Shown piece after piece: positions 32,617 to 42,322 of a DNA stretch of 64,000 nt (its first letter is position 1; each line of letters starts with the position of its first letter). The position numbers were made by a program, and so were the translations under genes. The DNA comes from Curvivirga sp965219885 (GTDB taxonomy: Bacteria; Pseudomonadota; Alphaproteobacteria; UBA8366; Aestuariispiraceae). The notes below the pieces were generated by a model. It was given only the letters and a program-made list of their open reading frames with translations. It made no database searches and was not told the DNA's origin. The stretch lies in assembly GCF_965219885.1 (NCBI RefSeq), contig NZ_CBDCOT010000007.1, positions 372,001 through 436,000 of the forward strand, read 5' to 3'.

Positions 32617-34945
32617 GTTAATTCCTGATGTTACTAAAGATAAAATTGCTGGTGGCGTACATCAAAACAAATTGCATGATAGTGGTCATAAACATGTGAA
32701 TGGTCAGGCTGTCTATGTAGATGATATTCCTGAACCGCATGGCATGTTGCATATCTATATGGGGATGAGCACGGTCGCCCATGCAAATATTAAATCCATG
32801 GATTTATCAGAAGTGCGCGCCTCCGAAGGTGTCGCCTGTGTTCTGACAGTCGAAGATATCCCGGGTATTAATGATTATAGTCCTGTTAAAGGTGATGATC
32901 CGATTTTTGCGGAAGGAAAAGTTGAGTTTATTGGTCAGCCAATCTTTGCCGTCGCTGCGGATACGATTGATCTTGCCCGTGCTGCAGCCAAGAAAGCTGT
33001 GATTGAATATGAAGAATTACCCGCTATTCTCACAATTGCAGATGCGATGGAAAAAGGGTCCTATGTTTCTGATCCACATGTGATGGCACGTGGTGATGCA
33101 GATGGAACGATTGCAACAGCCAAACATGTGATTAAGAATTCTGTTGAGCTTGGCGGACAAGAACAATTCTACCTTGAAGGCATGATCGCCATGTCTATCC
33201 CAGGCGAAGATGATGAGGTTAAGGTATATTCTTCGACCCAACATCCATCCGAAGTACAGCATAATGTGGCAAAAGCTCTGGCCGTGCCGGACCATGCCGT
33301 AACGATTGAGACACGCCGTCTAGGTGGCGGCTTCGGCGGTAAAGAATCTCAACCAGCGTTAATGGCATCCGTATCTGCTTTAGTGGCAAAAGCAACGGGA
33401 CGTGCGGCCAAAATGCGTCTTGATCGTGATGATGATATGGTTATGACGGGGAAACGTCATGACTTCCATTTCGAATATGAAGTGGGCTTCGATGATGATG
33501 GTGTGATTGAAGGCGTTAGCATGTTGCATGCATGTCGTGCTGGATATTCCAGTGACTTGACGGATGCTATTGCCGATCGTGCTATGTTCCATTGTGATAA
33601 TGTATATTGGCTTCCAAATATCAAAGTGGAATCCTATCGCTGTAAAACCAATACAGTATCAAATACAGCTTTCCGTGGCTTTGGTGGACCGCAAGGGGTT
33701 TTCTTAATCGAACGTATTATCGATGAAATCGCGGCGAAGTTAGATAAGGACCCATTGGAAGTTCGACAAAAGAATTTCTATGGCGTGGATGATAACAATG
33801 TCACACCATATCATATGACGGTGGAAGATAACGTTATTCACGAGATTTTTGAGGAATTGGAAGAAAGCTCCGACTATCAAAAACGCCGTGCTGAAATTCG
33901 TGAATTTAACAAACATAGCAAAGTCTTGAAAAAAGGTATTGCCATGACTCCTGTTAAATTCGGTATCTCTTTTACCACCACCTTCCTTAATCAAGCTGGT
34001 GCTTTGGTACATATCTATACAGATGGTAGTGTAAAGCTAAACCATGGTGGCATTGAAATGGGCCAAGGCCTATTCACCAAGGTGGCACAAGTTGTCGCCG
34101 AAGAATTCCAGATTGATATTGAGCGTGTCAAAATCACTGCGACAGATACAAGTAAAGTACCAAATACATCGGCAACAGCTGCATCCAGTGGGTCTGATAT
34201 GAATGGGATGGCTGCTCAGGCCGCAGCGCGTACGATTAAACAACGTTTAACGGATTTTGCTGCAACGCAATTTCAGGCATCTGTCGAAGATGTCGAATGG
34301 TTACCAAATCGCGTACGCGTGGGATCAGAAGAGATAGCCTTCACTGATTTGGTTAAGCAAGCTTATCTCAATCGAATTTCCTTAAGTTCGACAGGCTATT
34401 ATGCCACACCGAAAATTCACTATGATCGTGAGAATTGTAAAGGTCGTCCTTTCTTTTATTTCTCTTACGGGGCCGCGGTTACCGAAGTGCTTATTGATAC
34501 GTTAACAGGTGAAAATAAAATTACCCGTGTGGATATTTTACATGATGTTGGTAAATCCTTGAACCCGACCATCGATCTTGGTCAGGTGGAAGGTGCTTAT
34601 GTACAGGGGGCAGGTTGGCTGACAACAGAAGAATTATGGTGGGATCAAGCCGGGCGTTTACGTACGCATGCACCAAGTACATACAAGATTCCTGCTTGCA
34701 GTGATCGTGCAGATGATATGCGTATATCTCTTTGGGAAAAGGGAAAAAATGCGGAAGAAACCATTTATAGATCCAAAGCGGTTGGGGAGCCGCCATTGGT
34801 ACTGGGGATTTCTGCATTCCATGCGATTTCAGATGCAATTGCCAGTGTAACTGACTATGAAGTCTATCCTGAACTGGATGCACCAGCGACGGCCGAACGC
34901 GTATTGATGGCGGTTGATCGCACAAGGAAAGCCGCGAAGTCGTAA
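32609..34945 (+). CDS. xdhB: Xanthine dehydrogenase molybdopterin subunit
   Basis: The 778-residue catalytic subunit oxidises hypoxanthine and xanthine to urate with a Mo-pterin cofactor. Family landmarks in order are GQAVYVDDIPEPHGMLH, GGQEQFYLEG, RRLGGGFGGKE, NTAFRGFGGPQG, MGQGLFTKV, and the catalytic Glu in SKAVGEPPLVLG near the C-terminus. This is the usual length for bacterial XdhB. The ATG at 32609 overlaps xdhA by 8 bases, implying translational coupling and equal stoichiometry. xdhC follows after 31 bases. Confidence 0.96.
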   Translation: MSKLIPDVTKDKIAGGVHQNKLHDSGHKHVNGQAVYVDDIPEPHGMLHIYMGMSTVAHANIKSMDLSEVRASEGVACVLTVEDIPGINDYSPVKGDDPIFAEGKVEFIGQPIFAVAADTIDLARAAAKKAVIEYEELPAILTIADAMEKGSYVSDPHVMARGDADGTIATAKHVIKNSVELGGQEQFYLEGMIAMSIPGEDDEVKVYSSTQHPSEVQHNVAKALAVPDHAVTIETRRLGGGFGGKESQPALMASVSALVAKATGRAAKMRLDRDDDMVMTGKRHDFHFEYEVGFDDDGVIEGVSMLHACRAGYSSDLTDAIADRAMFHCDNVYWLPNIKVESYRCKTNTVSNTAFRGFGGPQGVFLIERIIDEIAAKLDKDPLEVRQKNFYGVDDNNVTPYHMTVEDNVIHEIFEELEESSDYQKRRAEIREFNKHSKVLKKGIAMTPVKFGISFTTTFLNQAGALVHIYTDGSVKLNHGGIEMGQGLFTKVAQVVAEEFQIDIERVKITATDTSKVPNTSATAASSGSDMNGMAAQAAARTIKQRLTDFAATQFQASVEDVEWLPNRVRVGSEEIAFTDLVKQAYLNRISLSSTGYYATPKIHYDRENCKGRPFFYFSYGAAVTEVLIDTLTGENKITRVDILHDVGKSLNPTIDLGQVEGAYVQGAGWLTTEELWWDQAGRLRTHAPSTYKIPACSDRADDMRISLWEKGKNAEETIYRSKAVGEPPLVLGISAFHAISDAIASVTDYEVYPELDAPATAERVLMAVDRTRKAAKS

Positions 34946-34976
34946 ATTTTAAAGCCAACATGATAGGGGAGTAATC

Positions 34977-36017
34977 GTGAAACACTGGCTTAACGAATTA
35001 AGAGAAGAATTACAGCAGCATGACAAAGTTGTGCTGGTGACTGTTGCTCTTATTCGTGGTTCTACTCCGCGTGAAGCTGGTGCGCATATGATTGTATCTG
35101 ATCATGGCTTCAAAGGTACTATTGGCGGTGGCAACCTAGAATTTAAAGCTATTGATCAAGCGCGTGATCTTTTAAGTGATGGTGATAACGCAACCCTCTA
35201 TCAAGACTATCCGCTTGGCCCTGCACTTGGGCAATGTTGTGGTGGTGTGGCTTCCCTGCTTTTTGAAACTGTTAAAGCGACTGATCCTTGGGTGCAGCAA
35301 GCATCTGAAGGTATGGTGACTGTTTCATCCTTGTCTGGTGAACAGACAAGACAAGTTTATAATTCCGCTTTAGAAAATGTCGAAAATTTGTTGCCAGCGA
35401 AAGTTAGGGTTGTAGCAGGGAATATATCAGAACCAACTGAATTAATGGAAGAGGAAGGGTATTTTCTGGAAAGAGTGGAAGATTCCCGAATCCCCCTTTA
35501 TTTATATGGCGCTGGTCATGTGGCCCATGCACTTGTTTCCATGTTGGTGAATTTACCCTTTAAAGTCACTTGGATAGATAATCGTTCCAATATTTTTGGG
35601 ACTGACTGTCCTAGTGATGTAGATACTAAGGTTGTGGAAAATCAAGAAGATATGGCATATGCTGCACCGAATGGCGCGTTTCATTTAGTGATGACGCATG
35701 ATCATGGGATTGATTTGGAAATTACGCATGCGGTTTTAGCTGAAAACCGTTTTGGATATATAGGTGTTATCGGATCTGATACAAAACGGGCTCGGTTTGA
35801 GCGACGATTGAATGCACGTGGGATTGATCGTGTTGTTCTTGAGAAATTGAACAGCCCGATTGGTATTCCGGAAATTACCGGGAAACAGCCTGGTGAAGTT
35901 GCATTATCAGTCGCGGCGGAAATGACCATCTTGTATCAGCAGATTGCAGAAGAAATGAACGAAACCATAAACGAGGCGGATGGAACTGTTTCCAGAATGC
36001 CAAAACAGGGAGAATAA
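34977..36017 (+). CDS. xdhC: Xanthine dehydrogenase accessory protein XdhC
   Basis: XdhC binds the molybdenum cofactor, promotes its sulfuration and inserts it into XdhB. The 346-residue protein has the N-terminal XdhC/CoxI segment LIRGSTPREAGAHMIVSDHGFKGTIGGGNLE with the QCCGG motif (LGQCCGGVASLLF). The C-terminal Rossmann domain reads LYLYGAGHVAHALVSML and MTHDHGIDLEI…YIGVIGSDTKRARF. The start is GTG at 34977 with AGGGGAG upstream. The gene runs into the ABC transporter ATPase gene with only 3 bases between, tying import to XDH maturation. Confidence 0.95.
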   Translation: MKHWLNELREELQQHDKVVLVTVALIRGSTPREAGAHMIVSDHGFKGTIGGGNLEFKAIDQARDLLSDGDNATLYQDYPLGPALGQCCGGVASLLFETVKATDPWVQQASEGMVTVSSLSGEQTRQVYNSALENVENLLPAKVRVVAGNISEPTELMEEEGYFLERVEDSRIPLYLYGAGHVAHALVSMLVNLPFKVTWIDNRSNIFGTDCPSDVDTKVVENQEDMAYAAPNGAFHLVMTHDHGIDLEITHAVLAENRFGYIGVIGSDTKRARFERRLNARGIDRVVLEKLNSPIGIPEITGKQPGEVALSVAAEMTILYQQIAEEMNETINEADGTVSRMPKQGE

Positions 36018-36020
36018 AGG

Positions 36021-37598
36021 ATGAGCAGTGCAGCAACTGAAACTGCGCGTCTCAAACTAACAGGGGTGACCAAACAATATCCAGGTTGTTTGGCCAATGA
36101 TGATGTCAGTTTGACGATTATGCCCGGCGAAATCCATGCGCTATTAGGGGAGAATGGTGCAGGAAAGTCGACCTTAGTAAAGTTTATTTACGGGGTCGTA
36201 AAAGCCGATAAAGGAATGATGGAATGGAATGGTCAACAAGTTGATGTAGCGGATCCGAATGCAGCTCGCCAATTAGGTATTGGCATGGTCTTCCAGCATT
36301 TCTCCCTATTTGATTCTTTAACGGTGGCTGAAAATATCGCCCTTGGTATTTCCAAGGAATTGGCTGGTCCGGGACTTGAAGAGCGTATTGAGAAAATTTC
36401 TGAAGATTATGGCTTACCTCTAGATCCTCATCGTCATGTACATAGCCTTTCGGTAGGTGAACGCCAACGTATTGAGATCGTACGTTGTTTGTTGCAAGAA
36501 CCAAAGCTGTTGATTATGGATGAACCGACTTCGGTTCTGACACCTCAAGAAGCTGAACGTTTGTTTGTTACCTTGCGACGCTTATCGGCAGAAGGTGTCT
36601 CCATTCTTTATATTTCTCATAAATTAGATGAAATTAAAGCGCTTTGTCATGCTGCAACCATTATGCGCGGTGGACGCGTGACGGGTGAATGTATTCCTGC
36701 TGAAGAGACAGCAAAATCTATGGCTGAAATGATGATCGGGACCAATTTAAAGGCACCGGAACGCCATGATGATGTAACGCTAGGTGATGTGCGTTTAAAG
36801 ATTTCCGGTCTGAATGTACCAACGGATGATCAGTTCGGTGTGTCATTGGAAGATATCAGTTTTGAGGTCCGCGCAGGTGAAATTCTTGGCGTTGCAGGTA
36901 TTGCTGGTAATGGCCAAACAGAATTAATGGATGCATTATCTGGTGAGGCTTTGGCCTCTAATAATGAGAGTATCTGGATTGAAGGTGAAGCTGTTGGCTT
37001 AACAGGGCCGGGTGGCCGTCGTCAGTTAGGTGTTGGTTTTGTGCCAGAAGAACGTCTTGGTCATGGGGCTGTACCGGATATGACCCTATGGGAAAACGCT
37101 TTCCTAAGCGGTATGAAACGGATGAACTTGATGAGTAATGGATTTATGAAAATCAAGGAAACAGTGGATTATGCTGAAAGCGTGATTAAGCAATTTACCG
37201 TTAAAACACCAGATAGCAGTCATGCGGCAAATAGCTTGTCTGGCGGTAACTTACAGAAATTCATCATGGGTCGTGAAATTATGCAAAGCCCAACTGTGAT
37301 GATCGCTTTGCAACCAACATGGGGTGTGGATGCAGGCGCGGCGGCATTTATTCACCAAGAATTAATTAATCTAGCGAATAACGGGGCTGCTGTTTTGGTA
37401 ATTTCACAAGATTTGGACGAACTTTTTGCTATTTCTACACGTATCGCCGTGATCGCAGAAGGGCGTATGTCTGCGGCGAAAAATGTAAGTGATTTAACAG
37501 TAGAACAAATTGGTTTGATGATGGGGGGCACACATGATTTGCCCGATGATCCACATGCGCAGCCACATGTTGAAGGAGGCGCAAGCCATGTTTCTTAA
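36021..37598 (+). CDS. BMP-type nucleoside/nucleobase ABC transporter, twin ATPase subunit
   Basis: A 525-residue protein with two ABC domains in tandem, as in NupA/YufO and RbsA. The first has a complete Walker A (GENGAGKST), a signature LSVGERQRIEIV and Walker B LLIMDEPTSVL. The second has a degenerate Walker A (GIAGNGQTE, no Lys), a signature LSGGNLQKF and an altered Walker B (IALQPTWGVDAGA). This asymmetry is normal for the family. With two permeases and a BMP binding protein downstream it forms an importer, probably for purine nucleosides or bases given the operon. It overlaps the next gene by 11 bases. Confidence 0.93.
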   Translation: MSSAATETARLKLTGVTKQYPGCLANDDVSLTIMPGEIHALLGENGAGKSTLVKFIYGVVKADKGMMEWNGQQVDVADPNAARQLGIGMVFQHFSLFDSLTVAENIALGISKELAGPGLEERIEKISEDYGLPLDPHRHVHSLSVGERQRIEIVRCLLQEPKLLIMDEPTSVLTPQEAERLFVTLRRLSAEGVSILYISHKLDEIKALCHAATIMRGGRVTGECIPAEETAKSMAEMMIGTNLKAPERHDDVTLGDVRLKISGLNVPTDDQFGVSLEDISFEVRAGEILGVAGIAGNGQTELMDALSGEALASNNESIWIEGEAVGLTGPGGRRQLGVGFVPEERLGHGAVPDMTLWENAFLSGMKRMNLMSNGFMKIKETVDYAESVIKQFTVKTPDSSHAANSLSGGNLQKFIMGREIMQSPTVMIALQPTWGVDAGAAAFIHQELINLANNGAAVLVISQDLDELFAISTRIAVIAEGRMSAAKNVSDLTVEQIGLMMGGTHDLPDDPHAQPHVEGGASHVS

Positions 37599-38661
37599 AC
37601 TTGAATCGCGTGGTGAAGCCAATCGCAATATGGTCTATCTAACCCCGGTTTTGGCGGTTGTTTTGACCTTAATCACAGGCTTTTTCCTGTTTTTGGCAAT
37701 GGGGCATGATCCATTTGAAGCCTTATATACATTCTTCATTTATCCCATTAGCAATAGCTACGGTATTTCCGAACTATTGGTGAAAGCGACTCCTATTATT
37801 CTATGTGCTATTGGCCTTTCCATGGGTTTTCGTGCAAATGTTTGGAATATTGGTGCGGAAGGTCAGTTAACCTTGGGAGCCATTTTTGGTGGTACCGTCG
37901 CCCTAATGTTTTATGAACAAGAAGGTTGGTATATCATTCCATTAATGATGGTTGCCGGTGTTGTTGGTGGGGCGCTTTGGGGGGCTATTCCCGCATTTTT
38001 GAAGACACGTTTTAATGCTAATGAAATTCTTGTTAGCTTGATGTTAACATATGTGGCCTTCCAATTGCTGAGTTATTTGGTGCATGGTCCCTTACGTGAT
38101 CCTGACGGATATAATTTTCCTGAAAGTCGCTTGTTTTCTGATAGTGCTATTGTTCCTATCCTATGGGAAGGCACACGTTTCCATGTAGGTGGACTATTTG
38201 CTTTACTCGCCGTTGTTGCTGGCTGGTTGATGATTTCACGTCACCTTATCGGTTTCCAGATTCGTGTGATTGGTATGGCACCAATGGCTGCAAGTTATGC
38301 GGGTTTCAGTGAAAAGAAACTCATCTGGTTCACATTATTACTTTCTGGTGGCTTAGCAGGTCTTGCTGGAATGTTCGAAGTTTCTGGTCCCGTTGGACAG
38401 TTAGTGCCGTCCATTTCGCCGGGCTATGGTTTTACAGCTATTATCGTGGCCTTCTTGGGGCGTTTGCACCCGGTTGGCATTATGATGGCAGGATTGCTGG
38501 TTGCTTTAACCTATCTTGGTGGCGAAAGTGGACAAATTACACTTGGATTACCAGAGGCTGTTACCGGGGTGTTCCAAGGTATGTTGCTTTTCTATCTTTT
38601 AGCATCTGACGTTCTCATCAAATATCGCGTTGTGCCGAATTTTGGCACTGCAAAATCTTAA
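37588..38661 (+). CDS. BMP-type ABC transporter permease 1 (NupB/YufP-like)
   Basis: A 357-residue inner-membrane permease of the branched-chain-amino-acid/ribose type (BPD_transp_2). Hydrophobic helices begin MVYLTPVLAVVLTLITGFFLFLA, and the conserved cytoplasmic motif NIGAEGQLTLGAIFGG is present (the family 'iGaEGQl' element), as is FNANEILVSLMLTYVA. The open frame extends 18 codons further upstream, but the ATG at 37588 has a strong AAGGAGG site and overlaps the ATPase gene by 11 bases. Confidence 0.93.
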   Translation: MFLKLESRGEANRNMVYLTPVLAVVLTLITGFFLFLAMGHDPFEALYTFFIYPISNSYGISELLVKATPIILCAIGLSMGFRANVWNIGAEGQLTLGAIFGGTVALMFYEQEGWYIIPLMMVAGVVGGALWGAIPAFLKTRFNANEILVSLMLTYVAFQLLSYLVHGPLRDPDGYNFPESRLFSDSAIVPILWEGTRFHVGGLFALLAVVAGWLMISRHLIGFQIRVIGMAPMAASYAGFSEKKLIWFTLLLSGGLAGLAGMFEVSGPVGQLVPSISPGYGFTAIIVAFLGRLHPVGIMMAGLLVALTYLGGESGQITLGLPEAVTGVFQGMLLFYLLASDVLIKYRVVPNFGTAKS

Positions 38662-38679
38662 GGGTAGGGAGTTACGATT

Positions 38680-39597
38680 ATGGATTTATTTGTAGCGATT
38701 ATGGTGAATGTTGCAGCAGCATCCACCCCTTTGGTTTTTGCAGCAATGGGTGAATTAGTTGTTGAAAAATCTGGGGTATTAAACCTTGGCGTTGAAGGCA
38801 TGATGTTGATGGGGGCGATCGCAGGGTTCGCTGCTGGATATGCCTCTGGTAGCATGTTGATCGGTATTATTGTTGCTGGTATTGCTGGTGGTCTCTTAGC
38901 ATTGCTATTTGGTTTTTTAACTCAACATCTTTTAGCAAATCAGGTGGCAACAGGTTTGGCTTTAACGATCTTTGGAATTGGTATTTCAGCCATGGTTGGT
39001 CATTCTTTCGTTGGCATTTCTTTAGACCCTATTGCTAAAGGTATCCCGCTTTTGGAAGATATTCCTGTGATTGGGAAATTGTTCTTTGGGCATGATATTC
39101 TTGTCTATGCGTCTTTTGTTATGACGGCCCTTGTATTCTATTTCCTGTATAAAACCCGTGCAGGTCTGATTTTACGTGCGGTGGGTACAAACCATGATGC
39201 AGCGCACTCAATCGGCTATTCTGTGGTTAAGATTCGTTACATGGCGATTGTTTTTGGCGGCGCAATGGCAGGTATTGGTGGCGCGTATCTATCTATGGCC
39301 GTAAACCCGATGTGGGTTGAAGAAATGACTGCAGGCCGCGGCTGGATTGCCTTGGCGCTGGTTGTCTTTGCTACATGGCGTCCAGGTCGTGTACTCGTAG
39401 GGGCTTATTTGTTTGGTGGAATTTCTATTCTACAGTTGAACTTACAGGCCATGGGTGTAACTATTGCACCGCAACTTTTAGCAATGCTTCCATATTTGGT
39501 AACGATTGCTGTATTGGTGATAATTTCAAGAGACAGCGGGCTGATGAAAAAGCATGCCCCGGCTTGTTTAGGGAAGATTTTCCATGCGTCTTCTTAG
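38680..39597 (+). CDS. BMP-type ABC transporter permease 2 (NupC/YufQ-like)
   Basis: A 305-residue companion permease with about eight helices. It starts MDLFVAIMVNVAAASTPLVFAAMGEL and carries the diagnostic KSGVLNLGVEGMMLMGAIAGF. It is 18 bases after permease 1. The pair of unequal permeases with a twin ATPase is the layout of the guanosine/uridine/purine importers (NupABC, YufNOPQ/BmpA) described in Gram-positives and in Alphaproteobacteria. Confidence 0.93.
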   Translation: MDLFVAIMVNVAAASTPLVFAAMGELVVEKSGVLNLGVEGMMLMGAIAGFAAGYASGSMLIGIIVAGIAGGLLALLFGFLTQHLLANQVATGLALTIFGIGISAMVGHSFVGISLDPIAKGIPLLEDIPVIGKLFFGHDILVYASFVMTALVFYFLYKTRAGLILRAVGTNHDAAHSIGYSVVKIRYMAIVFGGAMAGIGGAYLSMAVNPMWVEEMTAGRGWIALALVVFATWRPGRVLVGAYLFGGISILQLNLQAMGVTIAPQLLAMLPYLVTIAVLVIISRDSGLMKKHAPACLGKIFHASS

Positions 39598-39621
39598 GAA
39601 GGCGTATTGGAGTTTGATGGT

Positions 39622-39648
39622 CAAAATATCTTGCCCATAGATATTTTG
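39622..39648 (+). other. Intra-operon RNA hairpin before the binding-protein gene
   Basis: CAAAATATCT / AGATATTTTG, ten perfect base pairs with a 7-base loop, lies between permease 2 and the binding-protein gene. It has no T run, so it is more likely an RNA processing or stabilising element than a terminator. Confidence 0.55.
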
Positions 39649-39693
39649 TGATAGAGTGAAGTAAGAAATTATTTCAGGGATATAAGGGAGAAT

Positions 39694-40773
39694 ATGATGT
39701 TCAAATCCGTATTGAAAAAAGCAGCTGGTGCGGTTGCTGTTGCAGCGGGCCTTGCTGCGATGTCTGCACAAGCTGCAGATGTTAAAGTTGGTTTCGTTTA
39801 CATTGGCCCTCCGGGTGACCATGGCTGGACATATCAGCATGACCAAGGTCGTTTGGCTGTGGAAAAAGAATTAGGTGTTGAAACAACATTTGTTGAAAAC
39901 GTACCAGAAGGTCCAGATGCAGAACGTGTGATCAACCAATTGGCTGCAACAGGTCACAATTTGATTTTCACGACTTCTTTTGGTTACATGAACCCGACTT
40001 TGAAAGCGGCGAAGCGTCATAAGAATGTTAAGTTTGAACATGCTACAGGCTATAAACAAGCAGCGAATGTTGCGACATATTCCGGTCGTTTCTATGAAGG
40101 CCGTTATGTGGTTGGTCACATCGCCGGTAAGATGACAAAATCCAACGTATTGGGTTACATTGCATCTTTCCCTATTCCTGAAGTTATTCGTGGTATTAAC
40201 GCAACAATCCGTGGTGCACGTGCTGTAAACCCGGATGCAACAATCAAAGTTGTTTGGGTATCTTCTTGGTTTGATCCAGGTAAGGAATCTGATGCAGCTA
40301 AAACGTTGATTGACCAAGGTGCAGACGTGATCTTACAACATACAGACTCCCCAGCACCTGTACAGGTTGCAGAAGAGCGTGGCGTATGGGCCGTTGGTCA
40401 AGCATCTGATATGCATAAGTTCGGTGAAAAAGCGCACCTAACAGCAATCATCGATGACTGGGCACCATATTACATTGAGCGTACAAAAGCTGTGATGGAT
40501 GGCACATGGTCCGGTGGTGGCGACACATGGGGTGGCTTTAAGACAGGCATGGTTAAAATGTCTGATTATAACAAAGCAATTCCAGCTGATGTTGTTGAGC
40601 TAGCTGAGAGCATCCGTAAAGGTATCATTGATGGTTCAGTTCATCCATTTGCGGGTCCTCTTGTTAAACAAGATGGCGCAGTGGCTGTACCTGCCGGTGA
40701 AACACCAGATGATGGTTTCCTCGCTGGTATGAACTTCTATGTTGAAGGTGTTGATGGCGAGATGCCTCAATAA
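39694..40773 (+). CDS. BMP-family ABC transporter substrate-binding protein
   Basis: A 359-residue periplasmic binding protein of the BmpA/Med family. A signal peptide (MMFKSVLKKAAGAVAVAAGLAAMSAQA) precedes mature ADVKVGFVYIGPPGDHGWTYQHD, the BMP signature. The C-terminal part shows VNPDATIKVVWVSSWFDPGKE, as in purine-nucleoside-binding members. It should capture a purine nucleoside or base for the importer encoded immediately upstream; the preference is inferred from the operon. A strong terminator follows and ends the transport operon. Confidence 0.95.
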   Translation: MMFKSVLKKAAGAVAVAAGLAAMSAQAADVKVGFVYIGPPGDHGWTYQHDQGRLAVEKELGVETTFVENVPEGPDAERVINQLAATGHNLIFTTSFGYMNPTLKAAKRHKNVKFEHATGYKQAANVATYSGRFYEGRYVVGHIAGKMTKSNVLGYIASFPIPEVIRGINATIRGARAVNPDATIKVVWVSSWFDPGKESDAAKTLIDQGADVILQHTDSPAPVQVAEERGVWAVGQASDMHKFGEKAHLTAIIDDWAPYYIERTKAVMDGTWSGGGDTWGGFKTGMVKMSDYNKAIPADVVELAESIRKGIIDGSVHPFAGPLVKQDGAVAVPAGETPDDGFLAGMNFYVEGVDGEMPQ

Positions 40774-40809
40774 GGCGGCCTGATACTTCAACTGAGTTGA
40801 TTTGAAGAT

Positions 40810-40842
40810 GGGCCGATCCAATATAAGGATTGGCCCGTTTTC
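40810..40842 (+). terminator. Rho-independent terminator after the transporter operon
   Basis: GGGCCGATCC / GGATTGGCCC stem (one G-T) with a 7-base loop, then GTTTTCTT. Confidence 0.8.
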
Positions 40843-40950
40843 TTAATATTTAGATTTTAAGAATATCCGTTTTGGAGAATTCCTTCATATCATCGGTGCG
40901 ATTTTATGCAGAAATCCTTTGAAACACTTGTTTGAAAAGGAATTTGTGAC

Positions 40951-42276
40951 ATGCAAACAGCTTCACAGAAAACGGTGCTGCGCGGCAGCTATATAACATT
41001 TACAGGCAATCCTTTTGTTGAGGATACCGCTTCTTGTTTTCGTCATGAAAGTGATGGTGCTATCATCCTGAGTGATGGCAAAATTGAAGCCGCAGGAAAT
41101 GCTGATATAGTCTTGGCGAATTTATCTGAAGAATACGACCTTCATGATTATCGAGGCACAGATAAGTTAATTATGCCGGGGTTTATTGATACCCATGTTC
41201 ATTACCCGCAAACCCAAGTGATTGGTGCTTATGGGGCACAGCTTTTAGATTGGTTGAATAAGTATACATTCCCTGCTGAAGGTGCGTTTGTTGATAAGAA
41301 ACATGCTGATAAAGTTGCGGAAGTTTTTCTATCTGAACTAACAAAGGCTGGCACCACAACAGCTGCCATTTATTGTACGGTTCACCCTCAATCAGTGGAT
41401 GCTTTCTTTGAAGCATCTGAAGAATTAGGGACGCGTATGATTGCGGGTAAAGTTTGCATGGATCGTCATGCGCCTGACTTCCTGACTGATACACCTCAAT
41501 CTGCTTATGATGATAGTAAGGCGTTAATCGAAAAATGGCATGATAAAGGTCGCAACCTTTATGCAATCACACCTCGTTTCGCACCAACGTCAACCCATGA
41601 ACAATTAGAAGCATTAGGTGCATTACGGAGCGAATTCCAAGATGTGTATGTTCAGTCGCATCTGTCAGAAAATATGAAAGAGATTGAATGGGTGAAATCT
41701 CTTTTCCCGGAACGTGACGGATATCTGGATATCTATGATCATTATAATCTGACAGGCGCGAAATCTATTTACGGTCACTGTATCCATATGGAAGATAGAG
41801 AATGGGCCAGCATGAAAGAGCGCGGCACGATTGCTGCCTTCTGCCCGACATCTAATCTCTATATCGGCAGTGGCCTATTTGATTTGGAACGTGCCACATT
41901 AGGGAAAGAAGCTGTGCCAACTACAATTGCATCAGATGTAGGTGGAGGGACATCCTTATCCATGCTGCAAACCATGCAGGAAGGCTATAAAATCGCCCAG
42001 ATGAAGCATTTCTCGTTAAGTGCTATAAGAGCATATTATCTTGCCACAAGAGGTGGTGCAGAGGCACTTGGGCTGAGTGATCAGATTGGTTCTATTGAAA
42101 CTGGTTTGGAAGCTGATCTAATTGTTATGGATTTGAAATCTACCCCGTTGATTGATTTCCGGATGGAGAATGTGGATAGCATCGAAGATGCGCTCTTTGT
42201 ACAAATGATTATGGGAGATGACCGTGCGATTCAGGCAACATATGCCAATGGTAAAAAGATTTATCAAAAGGGATAA
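40951..42276 (+). CDS. guaD: Guanine deaminase
   Basis: A 441-residue zinc amidohydrolase converting guanine to xanthine, feeding XdhAB. Family landmarks are MPGFIDTHVHYPQTQVIGAYGAQLLDWLNKY, where the HxH binds zinc and the WLNKYTFPAE stretch is guanine-deaminase specific. Others are VQSHLSENMKEIEWV, YGHCIHMEDREW and the zinc Asp in IASDVGGGTSLSML. It is cytosolic. It lies after its own intergenic region of about 175 bases and 46 bases before the adenine deaminase gene, with which it may be co-transcribed. Confidence 0.95.
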   Translation: MQTASQKTVLRGSYITFTGNPFVEDTASCFRHESDGAIILSDGKIEAAGNADIVLANLSEEYDLHDYRGTDKLIMPGFIDTHVHYPQTQVIGAYGAQLLDWLNKYTFPAEGAFVDKKHADKVAEVFLSELTKAGTTTAAIYCTVHPQSVDAFFEASEELGTRMIAGKVCMDRHAPDFLTDTPQSAYDDSKALIEKWHDKGRNLYAITPRFAPTSTHEQLEALGALRSEFQDVYVQSHLSENMKEIEWVKSLFPERDGYLDIYDHYNLTGAKSIYGHCIHMEDREWASMKERGTIAAFCPTSNLYIGSGLFDLERATLGKEAVPTTIASDVGGGTSLSMLQTMQEGYKIAQMKHFSLSAIRAYYLATRGGAEALGLSDQIGSIETGLEADLIVMDLKSTPLIDFRMENVDSIEDALFVQMIMGDDRAIQATYANGKKIYQKG

Positions 42277-42322
42277 ATTTCGGTAAGCTTGAAACAAGAA
42301 TAAGAACGATAAGGATTGGGAT

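Noticed and set aside
36021..37598. Broken second ATPase domain as a pseudogene sign
   Set aside because: The missing Walker A Lys in the second half is normal in the RbsA/NupA-type twin ATPases.
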